Below are positions 8,423 through 17,704 of a stretch of 64,000 nucleotides of DNA, in pieces; positions within the stretch are counted from its first letter, which is position 1; each line of letters opens with the position of its first letter. The translations under genes were made by a program, and so were the position numbers. The stretch is from Actinomycetospora corticicola (GTDB lineage Bacteria; Actinomycetota; Actinomycetes; Mycobacteriales; Pseudonocardiaceae). Location: NCBI RefSeq assembly GCF_013409505.1, contig NZ_JACCBN010000001.1, forward strand, positions 2,108,001 through 2,172,000, written 5' to 3'. The notes under the pieces are model-generated. The model was not told where the DNA came from. It made no database searches and saw only the letters and a list, made by a program, of their open reading frames with translations.

Positions 8423-9784
8423 ATGAAGCGAGCGTTGACCACCCTGCTCACCGGCGTCGTCGTCGGGAGCTCTCTCCTCGTGACGGCCGGCCCCGCCGCC
8501 GCGACCGAGCCCGCCCTCCCCCGCGAGCGGCTCGTCGCCCAGGTCCTCCCGGCCGTCACCTACGTCGAGACCCGCGCCACCGGCTGGGTCCGCGAGAGGG
8601 GCACCGGCCGGGAGATCGGCACCGTCAACCTCACCGGCACCTGCTCGGGAGTGCTCGTCTCCGGCGACGGTCACGTCGCCACCGCCGGGCACTGCGTCGA
8701 CGCCGCCGACCTCACCGACTCGCTGCGCGGGCAGCTCGCCCGCGAGGTCGCGGCCACTCCGGACGCGACCGGCACGCCCGCGCAGTACGAGGCGTTCATC
8801 CTCGCCCGCTACGACATCGGCGGCCCGACCTCCGGCAGCCCCGTCGAGCGCGACGTCACCGTCGTCCGCGCCGACGCCTCCGGCCCCGAGCGCCGCCTCG
8901 ACGCGCGGATCGTCGACTCGCTGCCGAACGAGCGCGGCGACGTCGCCCTGCTCGACGTCGACGGCGAGAACCTCTCCGCCGCGCCCCTCGCCCCGGCCGG
9001 GGACCCGACGCCCGGCGCGCCGGTCACCGCAGTGGGCTACCCCGCCGACCGGGACCGCCTCATGGACCCCAGCCGCACCCCGAGCTGGAAGGACGGCACC
9101 GTCAGCTCGGTCCAGACCCGCGACGGCGTGCCGTTCGTCGAGGTCAGCGCGGACATGGCGCCGGGGATGAGCGGCGGTCCGGCCGTCGACGCACAGGGAC
9201 GGCTCGTCGGGCTCAACAGCATGGGGATCGGCGACTCCGGGGCGTTCAACTTCCTCGCCCCGACCTCCACCCTCCGTGCGATGCTCGAGCGGAACGGGGT
9301 CCGGACCGATCCCGGTCCGGTCGACGTCCGCTACCGCGCCGGTCTCGACGCCCTCGCCGCCGGGGAGAACGCCGACGCGGTCGCCGCGTTCCTCGACGTC
9401 ACGCGCTTGCGTCCGGACCACACGCAGGCCGCGAAGCAGCTCACGGCGGCGCAGCAGGCCTACGCCACCGACGGCGACGCGAGCGAGCACCGCACCCGCA
9501 CGCTGCTGCTCGTCGCCGGTGGGATCGCGGTGGTCCTGCTGATCGGCGGCGGGGCCCTCACCGCGGTGCTCCTCGTCCGTCGTTCGCGCCGCCGGACCGC
9601 CGCGGCCTTCCCGACGACGGGACCGATCGGCCCGTTCCCGACGGCGGGCTTCCCCGCCGGGCACCCCAGCGGCCCCCTCCCGACGCCGGGTCCGACCGCT
9701 CCCTTCGCCACCCCGCCGTGGGGTGCCGTGCCCGCCCCGCGCCCGGAGGCCCCCGCCGTCGAGCGGACGCCCGAGGACCACTGA
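8423..9784 (+). CDS. Trypsin-like serine protease, paralogue of the preceding gene
   Basis: Second secreted, membrane-tethered S1-type protease, 453 residues. A signal peptide (about 1-27, ending AAA) leads to a protease domain with His90 (ATAGHC), Asp173 (GDVALLD) and Ser250 (APGMSGGP). Then come a short repeat-like helix pair (RYRAGLDALAAGENADAVAA), a transmembrane helix (about 355-380) with RRSRRR behind it and a Pro/Gly tail. It shares domain order and the VGYPxxRDxxMDPSxTPxWK block with its neighbour but lacks the zinc ribbon. The tail (FPTTG, FPTAG, LPTPG) is encoded by three copies of the dispersed motif (9610, 9637, 9679). Tandem duplication then divergence is the simplest history. 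Confidence 0.87.
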   Translation: MKRALTTLLTGVVVGSSLLVTAGPAAATEPALPRERLVAQVLPAVTYVETRATGWVRERGTGREIGTVNLTGTCSGVLVSGDGHVATAGHCVDAADLTDSLRGQLAREVAATPDATGTPAQYEAFILARYDIGGPTSGSPVERDVTVVRADASGPERRLDARIVDSLPNERGDVALLDVDGENLSAAPLAPAGDPTPGAPVTAVGYPADRDRLMDPSRTPSWKDGTVSSVQTRDGVPFVEVSADMAPGMSGGPAVDAQGRLVGLNSMGIGDSGAFNFLAPTSTLRAMLERNGVRTDPGPVDVRYRAGLDALAAGENADAVAAFLDVTRLRPDHTQAAKQLTAAQQAYATDGDASEHRTRTLLLVAGGIAVVLLIGGGALTAVLLVRRSRRRTAAAFPTTGPIGPFPTAGFPAGHPSGPLPTPGPTAPFATPPWGAVPAPRPEAPAVERTPEDH

Positions 9785-9798
9785 TCCGCGTCACCGAA

Positions 9799-9846
9799 GG
9801 GCACACGGGGCAGGTCCCGAGGCCACCGGACCTGCCCCGTGTGCCC
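9799..9846 (+). terminator. Long perfect hairpin after second protease
   Basis: A 19-bp perfect stem (9799-9817 with 9828-9846) around a 10-nt loop, 14 bp after the stop. A second hairpin follows: CCCCCGAC (9860-9867) with GTCGGGGG (9871-9878). Confidence 0.8.
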
Positions 9847-9973
9847 GTCGCTCCCTCGGCCCCCGACCCTGTCGGGGGTCGCTGCCATGGTGCGAGCCGC
9901 CGGGGTTCCACGAGGGCCCCACGAGGCAGGTCCCGGACCCGGCTGACGTGACCCTCGCGAGCGGGGACTCCGG

Positions 9974-11341
9974 CTAGCCCGCGAGCGCGTCCCGCAGCGC
10001 CAGGATGCGATCGACCGAACGGTCCACGTCCTCCGGGGTGGTCGACCAGTTGGACACCGAGAACCGCAGCGCGGGCGCGCCGTCCCACAGCGTCCTGCCC
10101 ACCCAACAGGTGCCGTCCTCCGCCACCGCCCGGGCGAGGTCGGCGACGTCCACCCCGGGCACCCGCAGGAGGACCTGGTTCAGGACGACGTCGTTGACCA
10201 CTTCCACGCCCCCGGCGGCGAACCGGTCAGCAGCGAGGAGCGCGAGGTCGCAGCACCGGTCGACGAGATCGGCGGCCCCGGTGCGCCCCAGGGCCCGCAG
10301 CGCGGCGTACACCGGGATGCCCCGCGGCCGGCGAGAGTTCTCCAGCGTGTGGGTCGACGGGTCGGCCTCTCCGAGCGGCAGGTACGGCGCGGACACCGAC
10401 AGCGCGGTGGCGAGCGCCGCCCCGTCGCGGACGATCGCCAGCGCCGAGTCGTAGGGCACGTTCAACCACTTGTGCGCGTCGACCGCCCACGAGTCGGCGC
10501 GCTCCGCCCCGGCGACCAGGTGCCGCCGACGCGGCGACGCCGCCGCCCAGAGCCCGAACGCGCCGTCGACGTGCAGCCAGGCGTTCGCGTGCTCCGCCAC
10601 CACGGCCGCGACCGCGTCCAGCGGATCGCACGCCCCGGTGTTCACCTGTCCGGCCTGCGCGCACACGAGCACCGGCCCCGGCGCTCCGGCCATCGTCGAG
10701 CGCAGGGCGTCCGGCTGCATCCGGCCCTGCGCGTCCGCCGCCACCCGCACGGCGTGCCGGGCCCCGAACCCGAGCAGCCGCAGCGCCTGCACGACCGTCG
10801 CGTGGGCCGCGGCCCCGACGAGCACCGTCACGGTCGGCGCGCCCGCGAGACCATCGGCCTCGACGTCCCAGCCCGTGGCGGCGAGCAGCGCGTGCCGGGC
10901 GGCGGCGAGGCAGGCGATGTTCGCCGTCTGCGCGCCGGTCGCGAACCCGACGGCGGCCTCCGACGGCAGGCCGAGCAGTTCGAGGGCCCACCGTCCGGCC
11001 ACCTCCTCCACGACGGCAGCGCCGGGCGACATCACGGCCACGGCCGCGTCCTGGTCGGTGGCCGAGACCACCCAGTCCGCGGCGAGGGCCACCGGGAGCG
11101 ACCCGCCGGTGACGAACCCGAAGTAGCGGGGCCCGCCGCTCGCGACGAGGCCCGGCTCGAGCGCCGCGGTCAGGTGGCCCAGCACCGCCGCCGCGTCGAG
11201 CCCGTCGTCGGGAAGGTCCCCGAGTCGCGCCCGGATCGCCGCGGGGTCGGCCGGGACCCCCACCGGGCGGTCGGGCAGCGACGCGAGCCAACGGTCGGCG
11301 AACCGCCGGGCCGCGTCGAGCGCGGGTCCATGACCGTCCAT
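9974..11341 (-). CDS. PLP-dependent group II amino acid decarboxylase
   Basis: Fold-type I PLP decarboxylase (aromatic amino acid/glutamate/2,4-diaminobutyrate decarboxylase family), 455 residues; substrate not predictable. PLP-binding features are HVDGAFGLW (aspartate) and VDAHKWLNVPYDS with the Schiff-base lysine at position 291; GFATGAQTANIAC and SRRPRGIPVY are also family-like. The start is ATG 11341, whose A is the last base of the glnE TGA, so the two genes are translationally coupled. An amine-forming enzyme locked to the glutamine-synthetase regulator is unusual; a link to nitrogen or polyamine metabolism is inference. Convergent with the second protease gene. Confidence 0.88.
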   Translation of the reverse strand: MDGHGPALDAARRFADRWLASLPDRPVGVPADPAAIRARLGDLPDDGLDAAAVLGHLTAALEPGLVASGGPRYFGFVTGGSLPVALAADWVVSATDQDAAVAVMSPGAAVVEEVAGRWALELLGLPSEAAVGFATGAQTANIACLAAARHALLAATGWDVEADGLAGAPTVTVLVGAAAHATVVQALRLLGFGARHAVRVAADAQGRMQPDALRSTMAGAPGPVLVCAQAGQVNTGACDPLDAVAAVVAEHANAWLHVDGAFGLWAAASPRRRHLVAGAERADSWAVDAHKWLNVPYDSALAIVRDGAALATALSVSAPYLPLGEADPSTHTLENSRRPRGIPVYAALRALGRTGAADLVDRCCDLALLAADRFAAGGVEVVNDVVLNQVLLRVPGVDVADLARAVAEDGTCWVGRTLWDGAPALRFSVSNWSTTPEDVDRSVDRILALRDALAG

Positions 11342-14300
11342 CAGACCGCCGAGAACACCCGGTCGACCGCGGCGCGGGCGTGCCGGGTGATGCGGCGGTA
11401 CTCGTCGATGCACGCCCCCGGGTCGTCCTCGGCGAAGCCCAGGGCCGACGCGATCCCGGCGAGCTCGCGGCCCGAGCGGGGCAGCTGGTCGGTCGGCTTC
11501 CCGCGCACGAGCGTGGCGATCCCCCGGGCGCGGGTCGCGGTCGTCCACCCGGCCGTGAGCGCGGCGGCGTCGGCCTCGGTGAGCAGGTCCGCCTCCTGCA
11601 GGGCCACGAGCGCGTCGAGCGTCGAGGGCGTCCGCAGGGACGGCACCGCCGCGGCGTGCTGGAGCTGGAGCAGCTGCACCGTCCACTCGACGTCGGCGAG
11701 CCCGCCGGTACCGAGCTTGGTGTGCAGGGCACGGTCGGCCCCACGCGGCAGCCGCTCGGCGTCGATCCGGGCCTTCATCCGCCGGATCTCGGTCGCCTGC
11801 TCGTCGGGGAGCCCGCCCTCGGGGTACCGGTAGGGCGCGATCATCTCGGTGAACCGGCGCCCGAGGTCCTCGTCGCCCGCGACGGGCCTGGCCCGCAGCA
11901 GGGCCTGGCACTCCCAGGTCTGGGCCCAGCGGCGCAGGTAGTCCGCGTACGACGACAGGGTCCGCACCAGCGGGCCGCTGCGCCCCTCCGGGCGGAGCTT
12001 GGTGTCCACCTCGAGGGCCGGGTCGGGGCTGGGCGCCCCGAGTGCGGCGATCGCCGACTCGACCACGCTGCGGGCGTAGGTGGTCGCCTCCTGGTCGGTC
12101 GCGCCCGCGGCGGGCTCGCAGACCGCGACGACGTCCGCGTCCGAGCCGTAGCCCAGCTCGCTCCCGCCGAGCCGACCCATCCCGATGATCGCGATCGTCG
12201 CGGGGGCCGGGCTGTCGCCGGCCCGCTCGCGGATCGCGGCCTCGAGCGCGGCCTGCAGGACGGCCGCCCACACGCTGGTCAGCGCCCGGCAGACGCTCGC
12301 CACGTCGGTCAGCCCGAGCAGGTCCGCGCACGCCACGCGCAGCAGCTCCACCCGCCGCAGCGAGCGGGCCACGTTGCCGGCCGAGCGGGGATCGGTGTGC
12401 CGGGCGACGGCCGCCCGCAGCGACTGCGCGACCTCGTCGGGCTCCCGGGCGACCAGGTCCGCCGTCGGGCCGTCGCCCCCGAGCAGGCGCAGCACCTCCG
12501 GGGAGCGCGGCATCATCTCGGCCACCCAGCGGGAGGTGCCGAGCACGTACATCAGCCGGTCCGCCGCGACGCCCTCGTCGCGCAGCAGGGCGAGGAACCA
12601 CGGCGTGGACGCGAGCGCCTCGGAGACCTTGCGGTAGGCCAGCAGCCCGTGGTCGGGGTCGGCGGTGTGGCCGAGCTGGTCGAGCAGCACCGGCAGGAGC
12701 GCGCGCTGGATGCGGGCCGCGCGACTGGTCCCCGCGGTCAGCGCCGCGACGTGCTTGAGGGCTCCCGACGGCGAGCTCCACCCGAGGGCCGCGAGGCGGC
12801 GGGTCGCGGACTCCTCGGTGAGGACCAGGTCCGAGCCGGCCACGCGGGCCACGGAGTCCAGCAGCGGGCGGTAGAAGAGCTTCTCGTGCAGCCGCCGCAC
12901 CCGCACCGTGGTGCGGGACTGCTCGGCCTGCAGCACCCCGACCGCGTCGCGGCGGCCGTCGGCGCGCAGCTTCGCCGCGCGGGCGAGCCACCGCAGGCCC
13001 GCGGTGTCGTCGTCGGAGGGGAAGAGGTGGGTGCGGCGCAGGCGCTGCAACTGGACGCGGTGCTCGAGCAGCCGCAGGAAGCGGTAGGAGGCGGCGAGGT
13101 TCGCGGCGTCGTCACGGCCGATGTAGCCGCCCTCGCCGAGCGCCGCGAGCGTCTCCAGCGTGTTCGGGCCGCGCAGCGACTCGTCGCCGCGCCCGTGCAC
13201 GAGCTGCAGCAGCTGGACGGCGAACTCCACGTCGCGCAGCCCCCCGCGGCCCAGCTTGAGCTCGCGGTCGGCCACGTCGTGGCGGATGTGCTCCTCCACC
13301 CGCTTGCGCATCGCCCGCACGTCGGGCACGAAGTCGTCCCGCTCGGCGGCGCTCCACACCATCGGCGCGAGCGCCTCGCAGTACTCCCGCCCCAGCTCGC
13401 GGTCCCCCGCCACCGGCCGGGCCTTGAGCAGCGCCTGGAACTCCCAGGTCCGGGCCCACCGCTGGTAATAGGCGACGTGCCCGTCCAGGGTCCGGGTCAG
13501 CTGGCCCTGCCGACCCTCCGGGCGCAGATTCGCGTCGACCTCGAGGAACGCCTCGGTGGCCACCCGCATCATCGTCGAGGCCAGCCGCGTGGCCATGTCC
13601 GCGGGGCCGTCGTGCAGGAAGATGACGTCGATGTCGGAGACGTAGTTCAGCTCGCGCCCGCCGCACTTGCCCATCCCGATCACGCCGAGGCGTACGCCCG
13701 CCACCCGCTCTGCCCCGACCTCCGCGCGGGCCACGGCGAGCGCGGCCTCCAGGCCCGCCGTCGCGACGTCGGCGAGCTGCCCCGAGATCGCGTCGACCGG
13801 CCAGAACGGGAGCTCCGGCTCGCACACCGACTGCAGGTCCGCCGCCGCGAGCAGCAGCACGTCGTCGCGCCAGGCCAGGCGCAGCAGCTCCACCGCGGCC
13901 GGGCCGGTGACGCTCGCGACCGGGGCGTCCTGCTCCGGGTCCGCGCCGACCGCGTCCAGGTGCGTGCGGCACCGGTCCTCCGCGCTCGGCATCCGGGAGG
14001 TGTCGTGCACCCGGCCGGGCGCGAGGACGGTGCGCAGCAGCCGCCACCGCTCGGGCTGCGACACCAGGTGGTCGCCCAGCGCCGTCGAGCCGCCGAGCAC
14101 CCCGAAGAGCCGGCCGCGCAGCCCCTGGTCGACACGCAGCGCCCCCTCGAGCTCCGCCCACCCCTCGCCCAGCGACTCCCGCATCCGCTCGACCGTCGAC
14201 AGTGCCAGGTCCGGGTCGGCGGCCCGCGCCAGGGCCCACACGACGAGGGCGGCGGCCGGGACCGCGTCGTCGCCGTCCCACCAGCCCAGGTCGGCCAGGC

Positions 14301-14385
14301 GCGGCCCGGCGTCGGGCTCGGTGAAGCCGAGACGGGCCGGCGCGCGAGCAGGACGGCGGTCGCGCGCGACGGGAGGGGTCGTCAC
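11341..14385 (-). CDS. glnE: Glutamine synthetase adenylyltransferase/deadenylase GlnE
   Basis: Bifunctional enzyme that adenylylates and deadenylylates GlnA1 according to nitrogen status. The 1014-residue length is normal. Two nucleotidyltransferase domains are visible, with GMGKCGGRELNYVSDIDVIF (near residue 240) and GMGRLGGSELGYGSDADVVA (near 735); both keep the DxD metal-binding pair. Helical linker and PII-binding-like domains follow each. The GTG start has TAGGCT 7 nt upstream. It is followed, with a one-base stop/start overlap, by the PLP decarboxylase, and preceded by glnA2. The target tyrosine exists in glnA (4444-5865) but not in glnA2. Confidence 0.96.
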   Translation of the reverse strand: MTTPPVARDRRPARAPARLGFTEPDAGPRLADLGWWDGDDAVPAAALVVWALARAADPDLALSTVERMRESLGEGWAELEGALRVDQGLRGRLFGVLGGSTALGDHLVSQPERWRLLRTVLAPGRVHDTSRMPSAEDRCRTHLDAVGADPEQDAPVASVTGPAAVELLRLAWRDDVLLLAAADLQSVCEPELPFWPVDAISGQLADVATAGLEAALAVARAEVGAERVAGVRLGVIGMGKCGGRELNYVSDIDVIFLHDGPADMATRLASTMMRVATEAFLEVDANLRPEGRQGQLTRTLDGHVAYYQRWARTWEFQALLKARPVAGDRELGREYCEALAPMVWSAAERDDFVPDVRAMRKRVEEHIRHDVADRELKLGRGGLRDVEFAVQLLQLVHGRGDESLRGPNTLETLAALGEGGYIGRDDAANLAASYRFLRLLEHRVQLQRLRRTHLFPSDDDTAGLRWLARAAKLRADGRRDAVGVLQAEQSRTTVRVRRLHEKLFYRPLLDSVARVAGSDLVLTEESATRRLAALGWSSPSGALKHVAALTAGTSRAARIQRALLPVLLDQLGHTADPDHGLLAYRKVSEALASTPWFLALLRDEGVAADRLMYVLGTSRWVAEMMPRSPEVLRLLGGDGPTADLVAREPDEVAQSLRAAVARHTDPRSAGNVARSLRRVELLRVACADLLGLTDVASVCRALTSVWAAVLQAALEAAIRERAGDSPAPATIAIIGMGRLGGSELGYGSDADVVAVCEPAAGATDQEATTYARSVVESAIAALGAPSPDPALEVDTKLRPEGRSGPLVRTLSSYADYLRRWAQTWECQALLRARPVAGDEDLGRRFTEMIAPYRYPEGGLPDEQATEIRRMKARIDAERLPRGADRALHTKLGTGGLADVEWTVQLLQLQHAAAVPSLRTPSTLDALVALQEADLLTEADAAALTAGWTTATRARGIATLVRGKPTDQLPRSGRELAGIASALGFAEDDPGACIDEYRRITRHARAAVDRVFSAV

Positions 14386-14392
14386 ACGGGCG

Positions 14393-14398
14393 AGCCTA
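14393..14398 (-). promoter_or_regulatory. -10 hexamer of glnE
   Basis: TAGGCT ends 7 nt before the glnE GTG (14385), suggesting an own leaderless promoter inside the glnA2-glnE interval. Confidence 0.5.
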
Positions 14399-14433
14399 GT
14401 CGCGCCGGAGCCGCCGTCGTGGCGCGCCGCTGA

Positions 14434-14465
14434 CGTCGGGCGTCAGCCGTGTGCCACCGCTGACG
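14434..14465. repeat. 32-bp dispersed hairpin repeat, copy 1
   Basis: Identical over 32 bp to 39114-39145. The core GGGCGTCAGC pairs with GCTGACGTCC (one wobble) around an 11-nt loop. It sits between glnA2 and glnE, directly followed by a CCCGACGNCGGG copy (14467-14478). Confidence 0.8.
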
Positions 14466-14481
14466 TCCCGACGACGGGTGG

Positions 14482-15825
14482 CTACAGCGACGGCAGGTAG
14501 GTCGCCAGCTCGTAGGGCGTGACGTTGCGGCGGTAGGCGTCCCACTCGGCGCGCTTGTTGCGCAGGAAGAAGTCGTAGACGTGCTCGCCGAGGATCTCCG
14601 CCATGAGGTCGGACTGCTCGAAGGCCTGCAGCGCGCCGTCGAGGTTCTGCGGGAGCGTCTGGTAGCCCATCGCCCGGCGCTCGCCCTCGGTGAGCGACCA
14701 GACGTTGTCCTCCGCCGCGGGCGGCAGCTCGTAGCCCTCCGCGATCCCCTTGAGCCCGGCGCCGAGGATGACGGCGTAGGCGAGGTAGGGGTTGGCGGCG
14801 GAGTCCAGGGAGCGCACCTCGACCCGGCGCGACGACGACTTGCCCGGCGAGTACATCGGCACCCGCACCAGCGCGGAGCGGTTCGCGTGGCCCCAGCACA
14901 CCGCGGTGGGGGCCTCGCCGCCCACGACGAGGCGCTTGTAGGAGTTCACGAACTGGTTGGTCACCGCCGACATCTCCCGCGCGTGGCGCAGGACCCCGGC
15001 GACGAACGCCTTGCCGGTCTTCGACAGCTCGTAGGGCTCCGCCGCGTCGTGGAAGGCGTTCTGGTCGCCCTCGAACAGGCTGACGTGCGTGTGCATCGCC
15101 GAGCCCGGGTGCTGCGTGAACGGCTTCGGCATGAAGGAGGCCCGCACGCCCTGGGTGATCGCCACCTCCTTCACGAGGTAGCGGAAGGTCATGATGTTGT
15201 CCGCCATCGTCAGCGCGTCGGCGTAGCGCAGGTCGATCTCCTGCTGCCCCGGCCCGCCCTCGTGGTGGGAGAACTCCACCGAGATGCCCATCGCCTCGAG
15301 CGAGTCGATGGAGCGGCGCCGGAAGTGCGGCGCGATGTCGTGGCTGGCCTGGTCGAAGTACCCGCCGGTGTCGGCGGGGACCGGCGGCGTCCCGTCGTCG
15401 GGGAGGTCGCGGAGCAGGTAGAACTCGATCTCGGGGTGCACGTAGCAGGTGAACCCGGCCTCGGCGGCGCGCGAGAGCGCGCGGCGCAGGACGTGGCGCG
15501 GGTCGGCCCAGGACGGCGAGCCGTCGGGCATCGTGATGTCGCACAGCATCCGCGCCGAGTAGTGGTTGCCCTCGGCGTCCTCCCAGGGCAGCACCTGGAA
15601 GGTCGACGGGTCGGGCTTGGCGACCATGTCCGACTCGTAGACGCGGCTGAAGCCCTCGATCGACGAGCCGTCGAACCCGATGCCTTCCGCGAAGGCGCCC
15701 TCCAGCTCGGCAGGAGCGATCGCGACGGACTTGAGGTACCCGAGGACGTCGGTGAACCACAGCCGCACGAAGCGGATGTCGCGCTCGTCCAGCGTGCGCA
15801 GGACGAACTCCTGTTGCCGATCCAT
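14482..15825 (-). CDS. glnA2: Glutamine synthetase-like GlnA2
   Basis: Second GSI-type ligase, 447 residues, matching the length and place of mycobacterial GlnA2 (Rv2222c) next to glnE. It contains FDGSSIEGF, HPEIEFYLL, GSAMHTHVSLFEG, NRSALVRVPMY and EVRSLDSAANPYLAY. The NLYDLP segment of GlnA1 is replaced by DNVWSLTEGE (about residue 373), so no adenylylatable tyrosine is present and GlnE should not control it. The physiological substrate may be glutamate or, as for some streptomycete GlnA-like enzymes, an amine; sequence alone does not decide. ATG start with TAGGGT 7 nt upstream. Confidence 0.93.
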   Translation of the reverse strand: MDRQQEFVLRTLDERDIRFVRLWFTDVLGYLKSVAIAPAELEGAFAEGIGFDGSSIEGFSRVYESDMVAKPDPSTFQVLPWEDAEGNHYSARMLCDITMPDGSPSWADPRHVLRRALSRAAEAGFTCYVHPEIEFYLLRDLPDDGTPPVPADTGGYFDQASHDIAPHFRRRSIDSLEAMGISVEFSHHEGGPGQQEIDLRYADALTMADNIMTFRYLVKEVAITQGVRASFMPKPFTQHPGSAMHTHVSLFEGDQNAFHDAAEPYELSKTGKAFVAGVLRHAREMSAVTNQFVNSYKRLVVGGEAPTAVCWGHANRSALVRVPMYSPGKSSSRRVEVRSLDSAANPYLAYAVILGAGLKGIAEGYELPPAAEDNVWSLTEGERRAMGYQTLPQNLDGALQAFEQSDLMAEILGEHVYDFFLRNKRAEWDAYRRNVTPYELATYLPSL

Positions 15826-15832
15826 GCTCGCG

Positions 15833-15838
15833 ACCCTA
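15833..15838 (-). promoter_or_regulatory. -10 hexamer of glnA2
   Basis: TAGGGT ends 7 nt before the ATG at 15825. A weak GlnR-like pair (GTGAC-n6-GTAAC) lies further upstream but is incomplete. Confidence 0.5.
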
Positions 15839-15888
15839 AGGAGACGGTGTTACAGGGACGTCACAGGGGTGCCCCGTGGGGACGGTCG

Positions 15889-17532
15889 TCACCCGGTCTC
15901 GCCACACCGGGCGTTCGGCGGCGCCGGCGTGCCGTCGACGAGGTAGCGGGTGACGATCGCGTCGACGCACGGGAAGTTCTGGAACGTCGCGGTGTGCTGG
16001 TCGCCGACCTTGGTCAGCAGCGAGCCGTTCAGCGCCTTCGCGAGGTCGACGCCGGCCTGGTACGGCGTGGCCGGGTCGCCGGTGGTGGAGACCACGAGCG
16101 GCGGCGCGAGGCCGGGCACCTGCGGGGTGTGCGGTCCCCCGGTCACCGGGGCCTGCGGCGGCCAGTAGGCGCACGAGTCCAGCGCGGAACTCGGGCCGCG
16201 CCCGGAGTCGAGGAACGGCGCGGCGGCGTTGTAGCGCTCCGCGCGGTCGAGGGCGACGGCCGGGTCGGTCACCCGCGGGTCGTCGACGCAGCGGATCGCG
16301 GTGAACGCGTCCTGCTGCGGGGAGTAGGTGCCGTCGGGCGCCCGGTCGTAGTACTGGTCGGCGAGGCCCATGAGCGTCTGCCCCCGGCCCTGCGCGAGCT
16401 CGGTGAGCCCCTGCCGCAGGTCCGGCCACAGCGAGGTGGCGTAGAGGGACTGGATGGTGCCCTGCTGGGCGTCGTTGTAGGAGAGCACCCGGCCGTCGGG
16501 CAGCCGGATCGGCGCCGCGATCAGCGGCCGGGTCATCTCCTGGAAACGGGCCGTCGCCTGCGTCGGGTCGGAGCCGAGCGCACAGCCGGGCTTCGAGGCG
16601 CAGTCCTTCGCGAACGCCTCGAACGCGCCCTGGAAGCCGCGGCCCTGGTTGATGACCTCCACCGTCGGGTCGAGGTTCGGGTCGAGCGCGCCGTCGAGCA
16701 CCAGGGCCCGCACGTTCTGCGGGAACTGCTCGGCGTAGGTGTAGCCGAGGCGCGTGCCGTAGGAGAAGCCGAGGTAGGTGAGCTTGCGGTCGCCCAGCAC
16801 GGCCCGCAGGACGTCCATGTCCTTCACGACGTCGCGGGTACCGACGTTCGCCAGCAGGTCCACCCCGCTCTTCTGTGCACAGCCGTCGGCGGTCTGGCGC
16901 GCCAGGTCGTCCGCCCGCGCCACGCCGGCCGGTGACGGGTCGGTGATGTCGGTGGCGCGCTGGGCGTCCTGCTCCGGCCCGGTGAGGCAGCGGATCGTCG
17001 GGGTGCTCGCGCCGATCCCGCGCGGGTCGAACCCGACGAGGTCGAACCGGCGGGACACCTCGTCCCCGCGGGTCAGCAGGGCGAGCTGCGAGGACAGGCT
17101 CACGCCGGACGCGCCGGGGCCGCCGGGGTTGACCAGCAGCGAGCCGATGCGCCGTGCCTGATCGGTGGCCCGCACCCGGGACACCGCGATCTGCGCGGTC
17201 CGCCCGGTCGGGTTCGCGTAGTCCACCGGCACCTCGAGGCGTGCGCACTCGAACCCGGGCTGCTGGTAGTAGAGGCGGTCGTCGTCGGTGGTGGCGAACG
17301 GCAGGCAGGAGCCCCACGTCAGCTGCTGGGAGTAGAACCGCTCGAGACCGGCCGGCACGGCGTCGGGGGCCGCGGCGGCCGACGAGGTCGCGGAGGACCC
17401 GGTGGGGGTCGCAGTGCCCGGCACCGCGTCGGCGCACGCCGCGGCGGCGAGCACGACCGCGAGCAGCGCTCCCAGCCGCCACACCCGCCGTCGGGAACGC
17501 CTCGGACGGATGGACCTGCTCCCCGGACGCAC
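15889..17532 (-). CDS. Secreted alpha/beta hydrolase, tripeptidyl aminopeptidase/CaeA-like
   Basis: Exported alpha/beta-hydrolase of the TAP/SlpD-type family, related by position and motifs to mycobacterial Rv2223c/Rv2224c (CaeA/Hip1), cell-envelope hydrolases. From GTG 17532 (GAGGA upstream) the product is 547 residues. An Arg-rich start and hydrophobic segment lead to AAAACADA, a possible but non-ideal lipobox. The oxyanion motif is NPGGPGASG; nucleophile Ser257 lies in [10 protein letters not shown]; the acid is probably in [10 protein letters not shown] and the histidine in [10 protein letters not shown] disulfide-rich C-terminal region is typical. An ORF extension to 17643 is possible but adds only low-quality sequence. 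Divergent from panB. Confidence 0.9.
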   Translation of the reverse strand: MRPGSRSIRPRRSRRRVWRLGALLAVVLAAAACADAVPGTATPTGSSATSSAAAAPDAVPAGLERFYSQQLTWGSCLPFATTDDDRLYYQQPGFECARLEVPVDYANPTGRTAQIAVSRVRATDQARRIGSLLVNPGGPGASGVSLSSQLALLTRGDEVSRRFDLVGFDPRGIGASTPTIRCLTGPEQDAQRATDITDPSPAGVARADDLARQTADGCAQKSGVDLLANVGTRDVVKDMDVLRAVLGDRKLTYLGFSYGTRLGYTYAEQFPQNVRALVLDGALDPNLDPTVEVINQGRGFQGAFEAFAKDCASKPGCALGSDPTQATARFQEMTRPLIAAPIRLPDGRVLSYNDAQQGTIQSLYATSLWPDLRQGLTELAQGRGQTLMGLADQYYDRAPDGTYSPQQDAFTAIRCVDDPRVTDPAVALDRAERYNAAAPFLDSGRGPSSALDSCAYWPPQAPVTGGPHTPQVPGLAPPLVVSTTGDPATPYQAGVDLAKALNGSLLTKVGDQHTATFQNFPCVDAIVTRYLVDGTPAPPNARCGETG

Positions 17533-17704
17533 GCGGCCATCCTCGCAACCGGCCGATGAGGTCCCCGTCGGGGTCCTCCGCTGTGTTCCTGACGACAGGA
17601 TCGCCGCAGCGCACGGCCGCTGGGTGCAGGCTTCCCAGCGCACTGTTCCCTCTCACGCGCCCGGGGACCCGCAGCGGCGGGCCTCGAGGCAGGAGGACAC
17701 GACG

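Noticed and set aside
11380..14433. Long open frame (1017 codons) on the + strand opposite glnE
   Set aside because: Composition is Arg/Gly/Pro-rich without domains; it is the antisense shadow of glnE in GC-rich DNA.
15845..15885. GlnR-like site upstream of glnA2 (GTGAC-n6-GTAAC)
   Set aside because: Only one two-site unit with a mismatch and no second unit at 11-nt spacing, so not reported as an operator.
14581..16935. 784-codon frame antisense to glnA2 and the CaeA-like gene
   Set aside because: Shadow frame; the opposite strand encodes proteins with complete catalytic motifs.
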